A DNA stretch of 64,000 bases, taken from contig NZ_FMHI01000026.1 in assembly GCF_900090145.1 (NCBI RefSeq), positions 1-64,000 of the forward strand. Reading direction: 5' to 3'. The position numbers and the translations under genes were made by a program. The notes under the pieces were generated by a model. The model did not search any database. It was given only the letters and a program-made list of their open reading frames with translations, and was not told the DNA's origin. Source of the DNA: Streptomyces sp. WMMB 322 (GTDB lineage: Bacteria > Actinomycetota > Actinomycetes > Streptomycetales > Streptomycetaceae). How positions within the stretch are numbered: the stretch's first letter is position 1; the number at the start of each line of letters is the position of its first letter. Below are positions 25,073 through 33,981 of this stretch, one piece after another.

Positions 25073-26515
25073 TCAGTCCGCGGAGACCTCGCTGCGGTCG
25101 CCTCCCCAGAGCGTGTGGAAGGAGCCCTCCCGGTCCGTCCGCCGGTAGGTGTGCGCGCCGAAGAAGTCCCGCTGCCCCTGAGTGAGCGACGCCGGCAGGC
25201 GAGAGCTGCGCAGCCCGTCGTAGGAGGCGAGGGCGGCGGCAAAGCCCGGCACGGGGATGCCCCGCCCCACTGCGGTGGCCACGACCGTGCGCCAGTCGCC
25301 CTGCGCGTCGCCGATCTCCTTGGAGAAGTGTTCGTCCGCCAGCAGCGTCGGAAGGTCGGGCCGCGCGGCGAAGGCGGCACGGATGCGGTCCAGGAAGGCG
25401 GCGCGGATGATGCAGCCCGCCCGCCAGATCGCGGCGACGGCACCGGGGTCGATGTCCCATCCGAACTCGTGGCTCCCGCTGCTGATCATGTTCCAGCCCT
25501 GCGCGTACGAGGTGATCTTCGAGGCGTACAGGGCCTGCTCGACCTGATCGGCGAACCGCTCGGCGTCGGCCGGGTCGAGCGGAGCGGCAGCCGGGCCCGG
25601 AAGATGGGCGCTGGCGGAGCGCAGGTCGGTGTGGCCGGACAGCGACCGGGCGAAGACGGCCTCGGCGATGCCGGAGACCGGCACTCCCAGGTCGAGCGCG
25701 GTCTGCACGGTCCAGCGGCCGGTGCCCTTCTGCTCGGCCTCGTCGGCCACGACGTCGACGAAAGGGTTCCCTGTGGCGGCGTCGGTGTGTGACAGGACCT
25801 CGGCGGTGATCTCGATGAGGTAGGAGTCCAGGCGGCCGGTGTTCCACTCCCGGAAGGTCTCGGCGATGCGGCCGGGCTCGAATCCGGCGACGTCGCGCAG
25901 CAGGTGGTAGGCCTCGCCGATGAGCTGCATGTCGGCGTACTCGATGCCGTTGTGCACCATCTTCACGAAGTGGCCCGCGCCGTCCGGGCCGACATGAGTG
26001 GTGCAGGGGGTGCCGTCCGGGGCCTTTGCGGCGATGCTCTCCAGCAGCGGGCGGAGCGACTCATAGGCCTCGGCGGAGCCGCCGGGCATGATGCTCGGTC
26101 CGTGCAGCGCGCCTTCCTCACCGCCCGAGATGCCGGTGCCGACGAAGTGCAGTCCGCGCTCGCGCAGTGCCTTCTCGCGGCGCCGGGTGTCGGCGTAGTG
26201 GGCGTTGCCGCCGTCGATGATGACGTCTCCGGGTTCGAGCAGCGCGGCGAACTCGTCGATGACGGCATCGGTGGGCGCCCCTGCCTTCACCATGATCACC
26301 AGCCGTCGCGGCCGCTCCAGCGCGGCGACGAACTCTTCCGCCGTCTCCGCGGCGACGAAGCTTCCCTCGTCGGAGAAGTCACGCACGAGGTCGCGTGTCC
26401 TGGAGACGGTGCGGTTGTGCACGGCCACCGTGTATCCGTTGCGGGCGAAGTTCCGGGCAAGGTTGCGGCCCATGACCGCGAGGCCGGTGACACCGATGTG
26501 CGCACTGCTGCTCAT
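25073..26515 (-). CDS. gnd: 6-phosphogluconate dehydrogenase, decarboxylating
   Basis: A 480-aa enzyme making ribulose 5-phosphate, CO2 and NADPH in the oxidative pentose phosphate pathway. It has the GLAVMGRNLARNFARNGY nucleotide-binding start, NRT (NADP specificity), FVGTGISGGEEGA, the catalytic HFVKMVHNGIEYADMQ (with the active-site Lys and Asn), and KGTGRWT. It is the long 6PGDH type, about 480 aa. AGGAGC precedes ATG 26515. Streptomyces often carry a second, short Gnd; this is the long form. No zwf or tal gene is next to it. Confidence 0.95.
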   Translation of the reverse strand: MSSSAHIGVTGLAVMGRNLARNFARNGYTVAVHNRTVSRTRDLVRDFSDEGSFVAAETAEEFVAALERPRRLVIMVKAGAPTDAVIDEFAALLEPGDVIIDGGNAHYADTRRREKALRERGLHFVGTGISGGEEGALHGPSIMPGGSAEAYESLRPLLESIAAKAPDGTPCTTHVGPDGAGHFVKMVHNGIEYADMQLIGEAYHLLRDVAGFEPGRIAETFREWNTGRLDSYLIEITAEVLSHTDAATGNPFVDVVADEAEQKGTGRWTVQTALDLGVPVSGIAEAVFARSLSGHTDLRSASAHLPGPAAAPLDPADAERFADQVEQALYASKITSYAQGWNMISSGSHEFGWDIDPGAVAAIWRAGCIIRAAFLDRIRAAFAARPDLPTLLADEHFSKEIGDAQGDWRTVVATAVGRGIPVPGFAAALASYDGLRSSRLPASLTQGQRDFFGAHTYRRTDREGSFHTLWGGDRSEVSAD

Positions 26516-26610
26516 GCTGAAGCTCCTGGGATGAGCGGGCCGGCGGGCCGGTCCGCTCGGCTCGGGATGGACGGATTGCGGATCTTTCCGTGGGTCTGCG
26601 GGGCGGGACG

Positions 26611-27198
26611 TCACCGGATGCGTCCGGGAAGGGGCAGGGGCAGGGCGGGCAGACCGTCGAGGCTGACACCGACGTGCTCCTTCTTCTCGCAGTATCTGGC
26701 GAAGGACTCGTCGGTCTCGCGCGCGAAGCGCTGCGTGTGCAGCGGCCGGTCCTCCCGGTAGTCCATGTACGGCACGGCGAAGCCGCACGTGTCGCTGATG
26801 CGTTCCGCGCGCACCGTGATGACGGCACGCAGGTCGGTGCGTTGCTGCATGCTCCCGTCGAAGCGCGGAAGCAGTTCCTCCCACCGCGGGTCGTCGCGGA
26901 AGACGGGCTCACCGGTTCCGTGTATGCGCACGATGCGGGGCGGCCCGTCGAATGCGCACCACATCAGGGTGACGCGGCCGTTCTCGCGGAGGTGGGCGAT
27001 GGTCTCGGCTCCGCTGCCGCCGAGGTCCAGGTATCCGACGGTGACGTCGTCGAGGACGGCGAACGACCCGGCGAGTCCCTTCGGCGAGACGTTGACATGC
27101 CCGTCCGCCGCCAGCGGGGCGGTCGCGGTGAAGAAGATGTGCTGCTCCTCGATGAAGGTACGTAGCCGCTCGTCGATTCGTTCGTAGATCGTCCCCAT
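26611..27198 (-). CDS. Pyridoxamine 5'-phosphate oxidase-family protein
   Basis: A 195-aa flavin/split-barrel protein. HIFFTATAPLAADGHVNVSPKG is the typical first strands of PNPOx-like proteins, followed by VGYLDLGGSGAETIAHLRENGRVTLM and the motif RIHGTGEPV. The family binds FMN or F420 and usually reduces small molecules. It is not the vitamin B6 enzyme PdxH by length and motif. It starts at ATG 27198 and faces the same way as gnd, 96 nt upstream of it. Confidence 0.85.
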   Translation of the reverse strand: MGTIYERIDERLRTFIEEQHIFFTATAPLAADGHVNVSPKGLAGSFAVLDDVTVGYLDLGGSGAETIAHLRENGRVTLMWCAFDGPPRIVRIHGTGEPVFRDDPRWEELLPRFDGSMQQRTDLRAVITVRAERISDTCGFAVPYMDYREDRPLHTQRFARETDESFARYCEKKEHVGVSLDGLPALPLPLPGRIR

Positions 27199-27303
27199 AC
27201 CGGCATTGTGGGCCCGCGGACGGTGCGGACGCGCGGAGATCGGCGAAAGCACGCGGCCCCGCGCACGCGGATCCCTTCGGTCCCGTCACGCCGCGGGTTC
27301 CTG

Positions 27304-27332
27304 CGTCCACGGCCGTGATGCGGCCGTGGACG
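27304..27332. terminator. Hairpin terminator after the DUF427 gene
   Basis: CGTCCACGGCC and GGCCGTGGACG, an 11-bp perfect stem with a 7-nt loop, directly follow the minus-strand stop at 27335. Confidence 0.8.
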
Positions 27333-27334
27333 CC

Positions 27335-28135
27335 TCAGCTCAGCGTCGTGCCGTCCACGACGGTCTCGATGCCGTCCGCGAGGAAGCACAGATGTCCGGC
27401 GATGCGCACGGCCTCGTCGAACGGCTGCTCGTAGCACCAGGCCGCGTCCTCGATGACGCTGCCGGCGGTGTGGAGAGACCGGTAGGAGGCCTGCCCCTTG
27501 TAGGGGCAGTGAGTGTGGGTGGCGCTCGGCCGCAGCAGCTCCGTGCGGACGTCCTGCCGCGGCAGGTAGAAGCGGTTGGGCAGACCCGTCTCGGAGAGCA
27601 GGTATGCGCGGCGGCTCTCGGCGATGTCCGTGCCGCCGGCCCTGACGACCACGTGGCGGCTGGTGGGACGTACGTCGATGCGGTGGTACGGGTCGCGCAC
27701 ATGCCCGTGGACCTCTTCGTCCTCGTCGAACCAGGCGTCCACGGCCGACCAGTACACCGCCGCACGGCCCTTGAGCCACTCCGCACCCTCCAGCGGTTCG
27801 GGGTAGCTCCACACGGCGTTCTCGACGAGCCGGTCCCCCGCACGCACGCTCCAGTAGCGGGCATCCCCCTTGAACGGGCAGTGGGTGGTGTGGGCGCTCT
27901 CCTCCAGCATCTCCTCGCGCAGGTCGGCGAGGGGCACGTAGAGCTGGGGCAGCAGGTTGCTCTCGTGCAGGAGGGCCGCATCGGTGGAGTCCAGCAGCGT
28001 GCTGCTGCCGAGCAGCGCACGCACGCGGCGCGGGAAGCGCTGCCACAGCAGCCGGTGTGCGGGACCGTCGATCGTGTAGTTGACGGTCTCCGGGGGCCGC
28101 GATGCGAGCGGTCCGCCGCCGAGCGTGAGGGTCAT
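27335..28135 (-). CDS. Protein with two tandem DUF427 domains
   Basis: A 266-aa protein in which the DUF427 fold occurs twice: first unit with THCPFKGDARYWSV around residue 87, second with THCPYKGQASYRSL about 115 residues later. Each is followed by a W-Y-P/Q-P segment (AVWSYPEP, AWCYEQP). DUF427 folds are small beta-barrels of unknown function, possibly nucleotidyl-transferase-like. ATG 28135 is used. The duplication is a known architecture, not unique to this strain. Confidence 0.85.
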   Translation of the reverse strand: MTLTLGGGPLASRPPETVNYTIDGPAHRLLWQRFPRRVRALLGSSTLLDSTDAALLHESNLLPQLYVPLADLREEMLEESAHTTHCPFKGDARYWSVRAGDRLVENAVWSYPEPLEGAEWLKGRAAVYWSAVDAWFDEDEEVHGHVRDPYHRIDVRPTSRHVVVRAGGTDIAESRRAYLLSETGLPNRFYLPRQDVRTELLRPSATHTHCPYKGQASYRSLHTAGSVIEDAAWCYEQPFDEAVRIAGHLCFLADGIETVVDGTTLS

Positions 28136-28268
28136 GGTCTGCGCCTCCGGATCGGTGTGGCGATGTGCGCGTCCCACTCTCGCACCGCCGCGGCCCGGCC
28201 CGCGCACCCGATCCCGTACCCGTGCCCGTCCCTCTTGCCCGGCCCGCGATGTCCCGGCGGACGCGCAC

Positions 28269-29171
28269 TCACGCCGGGGTGCCGGCGGCGAGGATGCGTT
28301 CCAGGGTGCGGCAACCCATCCGGCTCATGGCCGGGTTGCTCCCGGCGTAGTACCAGGCCGCGCCCATCGCCTGCTCGAAGGCCCACGCCTTGCCGCGCTC
28401 CCACTCGATGACGTCGCACCCGAGCACGTCGCGCAGTACCTGCCGCGGCCCGGCCCCCAGCAGATGCCACGCGCCCACCAGGTCGAGCGCGGGGTCCGCC
28501 GGTCCCAGTCCGCCGACGTCGAGGACGCCGGCGAGCCGTCCACGGGAGACCAGTACGTTGCCGGGGATGAGATCGCCGTGGTTCATCACATCTGCTCCCT
28601 CGGTGCGCGGAAGTTCCCGCAAGGCCGCCCACATCCGGCGGAGCCGGGGCACGTCCAGGAGCCCTGCGCTCTTCCCGAAGCAGGTCTGCATCCACGCGTC
28701 ATGTGCGCGCAGGTCACCGCCGCGGCCCTCACCGCTCCACGTACGTCCGCGCGTACCGATCGCGCGCACGCTGCGGACGAACTCCGCCAGGTCGTGCGCG
28801 AACGCAACCGACTCCCCCGGGTCCTCGTCGGTGGCCACGACGCCGCCGGGCAGCCAGGTCTGCACCGACCAGGGCAGCGGATAGCCCCGCCCGGGCTCGC
28901 CCAGCGCCACGGGTTCGGGCGTGGGGAACGGCGTGCGGCCTGCCAGCTCGCGGGCCGCCTGCGCCTCGGCCTCCAGCTGCCGAAGCGTCGCGTCGACGTC
29001 GCCGCGGCGCAGCGGGAACCGGGCCGCGAACCGCTCGCCGATGCGGAAGATCGCGTTGACCGTCCCCTGAGTGGCCAAAGGCCGCACGGGAAGGTTCCGC
29101 CACTGCGGAAACTGATCGTCCAGCAGGCGGCGCACGGTCTCCCGCGAGATGCGCAGCTGGTCCGGGTGCAT
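28269..29171 (-). CDS. Aminoglycoside phosphotransferase (APH)-family kinase
   Basis: A 300-aa kinase-like protein. The catalytic loop NHGDLIPGN (His198, Asp200, Asn205) is intact. The metal-binding motif reads LDVGGLGPADPALDL, Asp-Val-Gly in place of the usual Asp-Phe/Trp-Gly. The N-terminal lobe has QGTVNAIFRIGERFAARFP. These proteins phosphorylate antibiotics, homoserine-like or sugar substrates; a resistance role cannot be inferred. ATG 29171 follows a GTG two codons earlier. It is unlikely to be co-transcribed with the DUF427 gene, 133 nt away. Confidence 0.85.
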   Translation of the reverse strand: MHPDQLRISRETVRRLLDDQFPQWRNLPVRPLATQGTVNAIFRIGERFAARFPLRRGDVDATLRQLEAEAQAARELAGRTPFPTPEPVALGEPGRGYPLPWSVQTWLPGGVVATDEDPGESVAFAHDLAEFVRSVRAIGTRGRTWSGEGRGGDLRAHDAWMQTCFGKSAGLLDVPRLRRMWAALRELPRTEGADVMNHGDLIPGNVLVSRGRLAGVLDVGGLGPADPALDLVGAWHLLGAGPRQVLRDVLGCDVIEWERGKAWAFEQAMGAAWYYAGSNPAMSRMGCRTLERILAAGTPA

Positions 29172-29225
29172 GTCCACGCCCGGGAGCCTCGCGCCCCGCG
29201 CTGCCCGGCCGCAACCGGTATCGGT

Positions 29226-29380
29226 TCCGGCAGCCGTCGCCGAGGCACTGGCCGTGGGCCTGGGCGAGGTGCAGTGGCAGACACCGTCGTGGAACGAGGG
29301 CGCGATCCGCATCTACGACCGTCCGGGCACCACGCGGCAGGACAAGGCGCGTTTCACGCTCCAGGTGCCCCGCCGCCGAG
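29226..29380 (+). pseudogene. Possible coding remnant of unknown origin
   Basis: On the plus strand a stretch with near-total G/C third positions reads AEALAVGLGEVQWQTPSWNE and further on IRIYDRPGTTRQDK. It has neither a start with an RBS nor a clean end, running instead into a long palindrome. It looks like a decayed gene fragment between two minus-strand genes. I do not recognise it, and it could be chance. Confidence 0.3.
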
Positions 29381-29386
29381 GAATGC

Positions 29387-29424
29387 CGCCTTCCCGCTGG
29401 TGCCGCGGCACCAGCGGGAAGGCG
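29387..29424. repeat. 38-bp perfect palindrome
   Basis: CGCCTTCCCGCTGGTGCCG is followed immediately by its exact reverse complement, with no spacer. Only a few centre bases would be unpaired in RNA. It may act as a strong bidirectional terminator, but no stop codon adjoins it. Confidence 0.85.
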
Positions 29425-29542
29425 CGAGTCCGGACCGCTGCCGCCGCCGAGGCCGACGAGGATCCCGTCGCGCGAGCGACGGCATCGCGGAACAGTTGAT
29501 CTCCGAGAGGCTCCCGACGGAGCCGGGCCTTCTGACGCACGA

Positions 29543-29576
29543 AGAGGCCTCTCCGGCCTCGCCCGGAAAGGCCTCT
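29543..29576. terminator. Hairpin terminator after the acyl-CoA dehydrogenase gene
   Basis: On the minus strand AGAGGCCT pairs with AGGCCTCT, and inside it TCCGG pairs with CCGGA around a 6-nt loop. It begins 41 nt past the dehydrogenase stop at 29617. Confidence 0.8.
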
Positions 29577-29616
29577 CCCGTCGGCCACTCAGGCCGTCCG
29601 ACCTGCACCTTCGCCC

Positions 29617-30849
29617 TCAGCGAATGGGGACGCCCGACAGCTGTCGTGCGATGACGAGGCGCTGGATCTCGCTGGTGCCCTCGAAGATCGTGTAAATGGC
29701 GGCGTCCCGGTGCATCCGCTCGACGGGGTATTCACGTGTGAAGCCGTTGCCGCCGAGGATCTGCATGGCCTGCGCGGTGACGGTCTTCGCCGTCTCGCCG
29801 GCGTAGAGCTTCGACATGGAGCCCTCGGCTGCGTCGAACGGCTTGCCCGCCGCCGCCATCCAGGAGGCGCGCCACACCAGCAGGCGGGCCGCGTCGATGC
29901 GGGTACGCATGTCGGCCAGCTGAAAGGCGACGCCCTGGTTGTCGATGATGGGCCGCCCGAACTGGACGCGTTCCTTGGCGTAGTCGAGGGCGACCTCGTA
30001 CGCGGCGCGGGCGATGCCCACCGCCTGTGCGCCGACCGACGGCCGCGAGGCTTCGAAGGTCGCCATGGCCGCGTTCTTCACACGCTCGCCGCCCTTCTTG
30101 GCGCGTTCACGTGCGCGGGCCAGGCGCTCGTCCATCTTCTCCTTCCCTCCCAGCAGGCAGCTGCCGGGGAGACGAACGTCCTCGAGGACGACCTCGGCGG
30201 TGTGGGAGGCGCGGATGCCGTGCTTTTTGAACTTCTGTCCCTGGGAGAGGCCGGGCGTGCCCGGCGGGACGATGAAGGAGGCATGCCCCTTGGTGCCCAG
30301 CTCCGGGTCGACGACGGCGACGACGACGTGGACATTGGCGATGCCGCCGTTGGTGGCCCAGGTCTTGGTGCCGTTGAGCACCCATTCGTCCTTGGCCTCG
30401 TCGTAGACGGCACGGGTGCGCATCGCGGAGACGTCGGAGCCGGCGTCGGGCTCGGAGGAGCAGAATGCGGCGACCTTCACGTCGTCGGGGTCGCCGTACA
30501 TCTGCGGGACCCAGGTGCCGATCTGCTCCTCGGTGCCGTTGGCCAGCACGCCGATGGCCGCCAGGCCGGTGCCCACGATGGACAGGGCGATTCCCGCGTC
30601 GCCCCAGAACAGCTCCTCCATCGTCATCGCGATGCCGAGGCCGGTCGGGTCGAAGAACTGCTGCGCGTAGAAATCCAGGGAGTACAGACCGATCTTCGCG
30701 GCTTCCTGAATGACTGGCCAGGGGGTCTCCTCGCGCTCGTCCCATTCAGCGGCGGCGGGACGTATCACGTCGGCGGCGAAACCGTGGATCCATTCACGGA
30801 TCTCCTTCTGGTCGTCATTGAGATCGAGCGCGAATGCGGGGTCGCCCAT
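29617..30849 (-). CDS. Acyl-CoA dehydrogenase
   Basis: A 410-aa FAD enzyme of fatty-acid beta-oxidation. It shows FCSSEPDAGSDVSAM (FAD/substrate loop), TKTWATNGG, RVQFGRPIIDNQGVAFQLADM, and the catalytic base in IFEGTSEIQR (Glu390). ATG 30849 is the start. It diverges from a TetR regulator across a palindromic operator, and it is ended by a strong hairpin, so it is a single-gene transcript. The central insert rich in Arg and Lys (around residue 225-240) is longer than in short-chain enzymes. Confidence 0.93.
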   Translation of the reverse strand: MGDPAFALDLNDDQKEIREWIHGFAADVIRPAAAEWDEREETPWPVIQEAAKIGLYSLDFYAQQFFDPTGLGIAMTMEELFWGDAGIALSIVGTGLAAIGVLANGTEEQIGTWVPQMYGDPDDVKVAAFCSSEPDAGSDVSAMRTRAVYDEAKDEWVLNGTKTWATNGGIANVHVVVAVVDPELGTKGHASFIVPPGTPGLSQGQKFKKHGIRASHTAEVVLEDVRLPGSCLLGGKEKMDERLARARERAKKGGERVKNAAMATFEASRPSVGAQAVGIARAAYEVALDYAKERVQFGRPIIDNQGVAFQLADMRTRIDAARLLVWRASWMAAAGKPFDAAEGSMSKLYAGETAKTVTAQAMQILGGNGFTREYPVERMHRDAAIYTIFEGTSEIQRLVIARQLSGVPIR

Positions 30850-30872
30850 GACCGGTCCTTCCAGCAGCTGAG

Positions 30873-30910
30873 TTACCAATGGTAATGGCAAGTCTGTTAC
30901 TGCTCGGTAA
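30873..30910. promoter_or_regulatory. Predicted TetR operator pair between acd and tetR
   Basis: TTACCA-A-TGGTAA (30873-30885) is a perfect 6+1+6 palindrome. TTAC and GTAA with a degenerate middle follow at 30897-30910. Both lie just upstream of the dehydrogenase start and 90-130 nt from the TetR gene. This suggests joint control by the TetR protein; it is inferred, not shown. Confidence 0.75.
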
Positions 30911-31003
30911 TGGATGTCAACTCCCGGTCTCGCCCGGCCGTCCTGCTGCGGCGGGTGTTACGTTTCGCTGGGGAAGCGAGAATGAAAAGGGAGGGGAGGC
31001 GCC

Positions 31004-31651
31004 ATGGGGACCGGACAGCCTACGGAGCAGCGAAGCTCCGCCGACCGCCGCCGCAAGGAGTTGCTGGAGGCAGCCGACCGAGTCGTACTGCGCGAAGGCC
31101 CCGGCGCCTCGATGAATGCCATCGCGGCCGAGGCGGGAATCACCAAGCCCATCCTCTACCGGCACTTCGGTGACAAGGAAGGGCTCTACCGCGCCCTCGC
31201 CGTGCGGCACACCGACGCCCTGATCAGCGCACTGAGAGCCGCTCTCGACGCCCCCGCCGAGCGGCGAAAACGCGTCGAGGCCACACTGGACACCTACCTC
31301 GCCGCGATCGAGACCCGCCCGCAGGTCTACCGCTTCCTCATGCACCCCTCCGAAGAGGCCTCCGGCAGCGACCGCGGCTTCGAAGCCGGACAGCACTCCG
31401 CTCCCCTGTTGCGGCGCCTGGGCGACGAACTGGGCAAGGTCATCGAGGAACGTCTCGACCTGGGGCCCGGTCGCCAGGAGTCGGCACGCATCTGGGGCCA
31501 CGGCGTCGTCGGCATGGCGTATGCCGCCGGCGACTGGTGGCTGCGCGAACGCCCTTGTCCCCGCGCGGAGTTGGTCAGTCAGCTCACCGACCTGCTGTGG
31601 GGACAGCTTGCGATGGCGGACGACCGTCCCGGCGCCCCGGGCAGCGTCTGA
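31004..31651 (+). CDS. TetR-family regulator of the adjacent acyl-CoA dehydrogenase
   Basis: A 215-aa protein: N-terminal HTH (RRRKELLEAADRVVLREGPG, MNAIAAEAGITKPILYRHF, GDKEGLYRAL) and an alpha-helical ligand domain. The GITKPILYRHFGDKEGLY block is typical of lipid-related TetR proteins such as FadR-like regulators of Streptomyces. A strong RBS (GGGAGGGGAGG) precedes ATG 31004. With the shared operator it probably represses acd and itself and responds to an acyl-CoA. Confidence 0.9.
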   Translation: MGTGQPTEQRSSADRRRKELLEAADRVVLREGPGASMNAIAAEAGITKPILYRHFGDKEGLYRALAVRHTDALISALRAALDAPAERRKRVEATLDTYLAAIETRPQVYRFLMHPSEEASGSDRGFEAGQHSAPLLRRLGDELGKVIEERLDLGPGRQESARIWGHGVVGMAYAAGDWWLRERPCPRAELVSQLTDLLWGQLAMADDRPGAPGSV

Positions 31652-31835
31652 CACCTGCGGGAGGGCACCGCACGCAGGCGGGACACCCCGCGTACGTACG
31701 GCGGACCCCGGCAGTCCGGACGCACGGCGCGGGACCGGTTCGCGTCGCGCAACTTCCCTGTGGGTGAGGCGGTTCGGGCACGGCGGCGGACCTAGATAGG
31801 CTTCTCCCGACCGAGGGGCAAGGAGGAGCAGGACG

Positions 31836-33074
31836 ATGGCAGGCAACCAGGAGCCGCTGTCTCCGCGGGCCAGGCTGGCCGTGACGGCAGGCAAGGCCGC
31901 GGCGGCGGTGTCGCGGGCGGCGGGTCGCGGCAGCGGATCGGTGATCGGCGGCAAGGTCGCTCTCAGACTCAATCCCGATCTGCTGGCCGAGGTGGCCCAT
32001 CACCTGGACGTCGTCCTGGTGTCCGCGACGAACGGCAAGACGACCACGACGCGGCTGATCGCGGAGGCACTGCGCGCCAACGGCGGCGTGGTCTCCAACG
32101 CCCTGGGCGCGAACATGCCCGCCGGGATCACCTCGGCGCTCGCGGGCGGATCCGAGGCGCAGTACGGCGTGATCGAGGTGGACGAGAAGTACCTCGCCAC
32201 GGTCGCGCGCGATGTGACCCCCAAGGCGATCGCCCTGCTGAACCTCTCCCGCGACCAGCTCGACCGGGCCGCCGAGACGCGCATGCTGGCCGAACGCTGG
32301 CGCGAGGGCCTCTCCGGCACGAAGGCCGTGGTCATCGCCAACGCCGACGACCCCCTCGTCGTCTGGGCGGCCTCGTCCGCGCCGAACGTGGTGTGGGTGG
32401 CAGCGGGCCAGGAGTGGAAGGACGACGCATGGTCGTGCCCGGCGTGCGGCGGCGTCATGCAGCGTCCGGACGACGACTGGTTCTGCGCCGAGTGCGGATT
32501 CCGCCGTCCCACTCCGAGCTGGGCGCTCTCCGGTGACGAGGTGCTGGACCCGCACGGTTCGGCCTGGCCGATCAAGCTGCAGCTGCCGGGGCGCGCCAAC
32601 AAGGCCAACGCCACCACCTCCGCTGCCGTCGCCGCGGCGTTCGGCGTGCCGCCTCAGGTGGCGCTGGAGCGGATGCACTCGGTGACCGCCGTCGCCGGAC
32701 GCTACGACGTGGTGGACTACCGCGGACGGCAGGTGCGGCTGCTGCTGGCCAAGAACCCCGCCGGCTGGCTCGAGACCTTCTCGCTGATCGACCCTCCCCC
32801 CGCTCCGGTCATCCTCTCGGTCAACGCCCGTGGCGCCGACGGCACGGACACCTCGTGGCTGTGGGACGTGGACTACTCACGTCTGGAAGGGCACCCGATC
32901 TGCGTGATCGGCGACCGCAAGCTGGACCTGGCCGTGCGTCTGGAGGTCGCCGGCGTCGGCTTCCAGGTCTGCGAGAGCGCTGCCGAAGCGGTCTCGGCGT
33001 GCCCGCCCGGACGCATCGAAGCGATCGCGAACTACACGGCCTTCCAGGATCTGCGCCGCGTCGTCGGCAACTGA
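31836..33074 (+). CDS. murT: Lipid II isoglutaminyl synthase, MurT subunit
   Basis: A 412-aa Mur-ligase-like ATPase that amidates the D-Glu of lipid II with GatD. P-loop ATNGKTTTTR (Lys68), the MurE-like core, and a Cys4 zinc ribbon unique to MurT (Cys201, Cys204, Cys217, Cys220 in CPACGG and CAECGF). The C-terminal MurT domain includes GYDVVDYRGR-like and WDVDYSRLEG segments. GCAAGGAGGAG stands before ATG 31836. gatD follows 31 nt later, so the two form an operon. Confidence 0.95.
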   Translation: MAGNQEPLSPRARLAVTAGKAAAAVSRAAGRGSGSVIGGKVALRLNPDLLAEVAHHLDVVLVSATNGKTTTTRLIAEALRANGGVVSNALGANMPAGITSALAGGSEAQYGVIEVDEKYLATVARDVTPKAIALLNLSRDQLDRAAETRMLAERWREGLSGTKAVVIANADDPLVVWAASSAPNVVWVAAGQEWKDDAWSCPACGGVMQRPDDDWFCAECGFRRPTPSWALSGDEVLDPHGSAWPIKLQLPGRANKANATTSAAVAAAFGVPPQVALERMHSVTAVAGRYDVVDYRGRQVRLLLAKNPAGWLETFSLIDPPPAPVILSVNARGADGTDTSWLWDVDYSRLEGHPICVIGDRKLDLAVRLEVAGVGFQVCESAAEAVSACPPGRIEAIANYTAFQDLRRVVGN

Positions 33075-33105
33075 ACCCATCGACCCGCTCAAGGAGTTAG
33101 CGAGC

Positions 33106-33834
33106 ATGAGTGACACGGGCCTGCGAGTGGTGTGGGTCTACCCCGACCTCCTCAGCACCTACGGGGACCAGGGCAACGCCCTGGTGGTCGAACGGCGTGC
33201 GCAGCAGCGCGGACTGACGGTGCAGCGCACCGACATCCGCTCCGACCAGCAGGTGCCCACCTCCGCGGACATCTATCTGATCGGCGGCGGGGAGGACCGG
33301 CCGCAGCGGCTGGCCGCGGAGCGCCTGCTGCGCGACGGCGGGCTGCACCGGGCCGTCGACAACGGCGCGATCATCTTCTCCGTCTGCGCCGGCTACCAGA
33401 TCCTGGGCCGGGAGTTCGTCAACGACCTGGGTGAACCGCAGCAGGGCCTCGGGCTGCTGGACGTGGTCAGCACGCGCGGCGAGGCGGAGCGCTGCGTCGG
33501 TGACGTACTGGCCGACATCGATCCGGAGCTGGGCCTGCCGGAGCTGACGGGCTTCGAGAACCACCAGGGCATCACCAAGGTCGGCCCGGCGGCACGACCG
33601 CTGGCGCGGGTGCGGCTGGGGAAGGGCAACGGCACGGGCGACGGCACCGAGGGCGCGTGGAACGACACGGTCTTCGGTACGTACATGCACGGCCCGGTGC
33701 TGGCGCGCAATCCGCAGATCGCCGACCACCTCATCAAGCTCGCGCTGGATGTGAACGCGCTGCCCTCCGTGAACGACCAGTGGTACGAGGCGCTGCGCAA
33801 GGAGCGGATCTCCGCGGCGCTCCAGCCCGCCTGA
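33106..33834 (+). CDS. gatD: Lipid II isoglutaminyl synthase, glutamine amidotransferase subunit GatD
   Basis: A 242-aa class I, CobB/CobQ-like glutaminase. The nucleophile is Cys94 in FSVCAGYQ and the paired His is in FGTYMHGP (His195); the Cys number matches S. aureus GatD. It supplies ammonia to MurT for D-iGln formation in peptidoglycan. It starts at ATG 33106 behind AAGGAG. The C-terminus (NDQWYEALRKERISAAL) is helical. Confidence 0.95.
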   Translation: MSDTGLRVVWVYPDLLSTYGDQGNALVVERRAQQRGLTVQRTDIRSDQQVPTSADIYLIGGGEDRPQRLAAERLLRDGGLHRAVDNGAIIFSVCAGYQILGREFVNDLGEPQQGLGLLDVVSTRGEAERCVGDVLADIDPELGLPELTGFENHQGITKVGPAARPLARVRLGKGNGTGDGTEGAWNDTVFGTYMHGPVLARNPQIADHLIKLALDVNALPSVNDQWYEALRKERISAALQPA

Positions 33835-33851
33835 CCCCTCCCGCTCGCACT

Positions 33852-33883
33852 CCCCCGCCGCGGAGCCCGATCCGGGGCGGGGG
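33852..33883. terminator. Hairpin terminator after murT-gatD
   Basis: CCCCCGCC (33852-33859) and GGCGGGGG (33876-33883) form an 8-bp GC stem 18 nt past the gatD stop. Confidence 0.65.
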
Positions 33884-33981
33884 ATCCGCATGTCCCGGCC
33901 ACGATCGGGGGCGCCTGACGGCCGCCGAAGCGGAGGGAATACGCTTGCCGGGCACAACGCCCGAGTCAGGAGAGAACGCGG

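Noticed and set aside
28269..29171. Antibiotic resistance gene
   Set aside because: APH-family fold alone does not show resistance; many members have other substrates.
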